Positions 62,752 to 64,000 of a stretch of DNA of 64,000 nucleotides are shown piece after piece (the stretch's first letter is position 1; each line of letters begins with the position of its first letter). This stretch comes from Chloroflexota bacterium. Lineage in GTDB: Bacteria; Chloroflexota; Anaerolineae; J102. A model generated the notes under the pieces. It made no database searches. It was not told where the DNA came from and saw only the letters and a program-made list of their open reading frames with translations. The stretch spans positions 1 through 64,000 of the forward strand of contig JAKOVD010000002.1 in the NCBI GenBank assembly GCA_029782215.1, in the 5' to 3' direction. Made by a program: the position numbers and the translations under genes.

Positions 62752-64000
62752 ATGCGCCCCCGTTCCCTCCTTCCCGCCGTGCTGCTTGGCCTGGCCGCTT
62801 TTGTGGCCTATCGTCTGACAACCGCGCCGGCGGTTCTGCCGGGCGATGCCGGCGAGTTTCAGTTTACCATGCCCCTCTTGGGGCTGTCGCACCCCACGGG
62901 TTACCCCCTGTACCATCTCCTGGGATGGGTGTGGGCTTTGTTGTATCGCGTCAATCCGGCCCAAGGTGTCAATGAGTTCAGCGCCTTGTGGGGAGCCCTC
63001 GCGGTGGCGCTCTTCTACCTGCTGTCGTATGAGGTGCTGAGCCGTCTGCTCGACCATCTGCATTGGCGGCGCGGGGCCGTGCCGTTGGCCATGCTCAGTG
63101 CGATCGTTTTCGCCGCCAACCCCACGCTGTGGTCACAGGCCACCCAGGCGGAAGTGTATACCATGAACGCCGCCCTGGTGGCCGCGCTCCTTGGCGCCAC
63201 CGTGGCCCTGGGACGCACGAGCCAGGGAAGGGGATGGCGGTGGTTGGGCAGGAGCCCGGTGGCGTGGCCGGTCGCTCTCCTTTTGGGCCTGGGGCTTGCT
63301 CACCATCTGACGATCATCCTGCTGGCGCCGGGGATACTGGTTTACCTCTACCTGGTTCGCCCCGACACCTTCAGGCCGGGAAATCTGGTGCGGCTGATCC
63401 CGTTCCTTTTCCTCCCCCTTCTGCTCTATCTCTTTGTGCCCCTGCGGGCGGCGGCCAGCCCCTGGCTGCGCGTCGAGCTGGCGCCGGGGCAAACGGTGAG
63501 CCTGTTCGACAACAGTGCTGCCGGTGTGTTGCGATTTATCCTGGGGGTGCATTTCGCACCGGAAATGCGCTCTCCTGTGGCTGCGTTCAACCAGATCCCC
63601 ACGGCCGCCCACCTCTTCCTGGCGCACTTCGGCTGGGTGGGATTGGTGTTGATTCTGTTGGGAATCCTGGCGCTGGCGTTCGAGGACCAGCTTCCTGTTC
63701 TGGCGCTCACCGGCATCTCCTTTCTGTTGGTCGTGGTGTTCAACCTCTTCTATGGCATCCAGGACATCCAGCCCTACTATATTCCCTCCTATATCCTTGC
63801 CACCCTGTGGCTGGCGCTGGGGCTTGCCTATCTCATCGAGCTGGTGACCCGGGTGCTTGGCGTCCGCGCCCGTCCCTATCTGCTTGCGGCGTCGTTCGCC
63901 ATTCTTGTGCTGCCCTACCTGGCCTTCCGGACGTATCGTCCGCAGTTCGACCGCGCCGATGCCTATGACACGCTGCGGCGCTGGCAGGAGATCACCCATC
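62752..64000 (+). CDS. DUF2723 membrane protein (5' part, runs off the window)
   Basis: An open frame of 416 codons from ATG 62752 to the window end with no stop. It has a membrane-inserted start (SLLPAVLLGLAAFVAYRL) and the DUF2723 signature PGDAGEFQFTMPLLGLSHPTGYPLYHLLGW, cited by its core GDAGEFQFT and HPTGYPLYHLL. At least eight spans follow, among them HHLTIILLAPGILVYLYLV and LILLGILALAFE. DUF2723 proteins are GT-C-like, and family members have been tied to surface O-glycosylation. The C-terminal half lies outside the window. It follows the previous membrane protein by 43 bases and is likely in the same operon. Confidence 0.9.
   Translation, partial: MRPRSLLPAVLLGLAAFVAYRLTTAPAVLPGDAGEFQFTMPLLGLSHPTGYPLYHLLGWVWALLYRVNPAQGVNEFSALWGALAVALFYLLSYEVLSRLLDHLHWRRGAVPLAMLSAIVFAANPTLWSQATQAEVYTMNAALVAALLGATVALGRTSQGRGWRWLGRSPVAWPVALLLGLGLAHHLTIILLAPGILVYLYLVRPDTFRPGNLVRLIPFLFLPLLLYLFVPLRAAASPWLRVELAPGQTVSLFDNSAAGVLRFILGVHFAPEMRSPVAAFNQIPTAAHLFLAHFGWVGLVLILLGILALAFEDQLPVLALTGISFLLVVVFNLFYGIQDIQPYYIPSYILATLWLALGLAYLIELVTRVLGVRARPYLLAASFAILVLPYLAFRTYRPQFDRADAYDTLRRWQEITH

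Overview
The window is a high-GC chromosomal segment from a bacterium that looks like a member of the Chloroflexota (Anaerolineae/Caldilineae-like). This is an inference from gene content. It rests on the secreted propeller protein ending in a Thr/Pro linker plus a YLPLLLH tail, the mix of DUF2079/DUF2723 and large membrane glycosyltransferases, frequent GTG/TTG starts, and housekeeping genes in a non-proteobacterial order. No plasmid, phage or CRISPR features were seen. A broken gene end at the left edge is the only hint of accessory DNA there.

Region 1 (1-12.6 kb) is mostly housekeeping on the + strand: mfd, argS behind a promoter/terminator leader, serA, secG, an oligopeptide-type binding protein, tRNA-Leu(CAG), an FtsB/DivIC-like protein, initiator tRNA-fMet with a textbook promoter, and a receiver-like/DUF309 fusion. 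An orphan winged-helix response regulator and an acidic-tailed zinc ribbon follow on the - strand.

Region 2 (12.8-31 kb, - strand) is a beta-glucan utilisation locus. Read in transcription order it holds a giant LacI-sensor/GAF/histidine kinase/receiver/AraC hybrid, a LacI protein reduced to its DNA-binding domain, a CebR/CelR-like operator, an ABC sugar importer (binding lipoprotein and two permeases, no ATPase), a GH16 lipoprotein endoglucanase, a GH30 glycosidase, two different GH94 phosphorylases, an SDR dehydrogenase and a mannonate-dehydratase-like enolase-superfamily enzyme. The logic is extracellular cutting, import of oligosaccharides, and phosphorolysis inside the cell.

Region 3 (31-44.6 kb) holds two near-identical tRNA-Arg(CCG) genes flanking a small NTF2-like gene, a 14-repeat LVIVD propeller, several orphan genes, and a lysine 2,3-aminomutase/ATP-grasp ligase operon with a promoter and an attenuator-like terminator. 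It continues with a Gfo/Idh/MocA oxidoreductase, a malic enzyme coupled to a thioredoxin-reductase-like flavoprotein that has lost both redox cysteines, a long-form hibernation factor and a low-molecular-weight tyrosine phosphatase.

Region 4 (44.6-64 kb) is a long - strand run for glycan or glycolipid assembly: DegT aminotransferase, GT2, GT4, a three-gene ABC-2 exporter, an LPG-synthase-type membrane protein, a DUF2079 protein, MazG, a GT39-like transferase, a lipoprotein and two further GT2 enzymes. Two large + strand membrane proteins follow, the last one running off the window.
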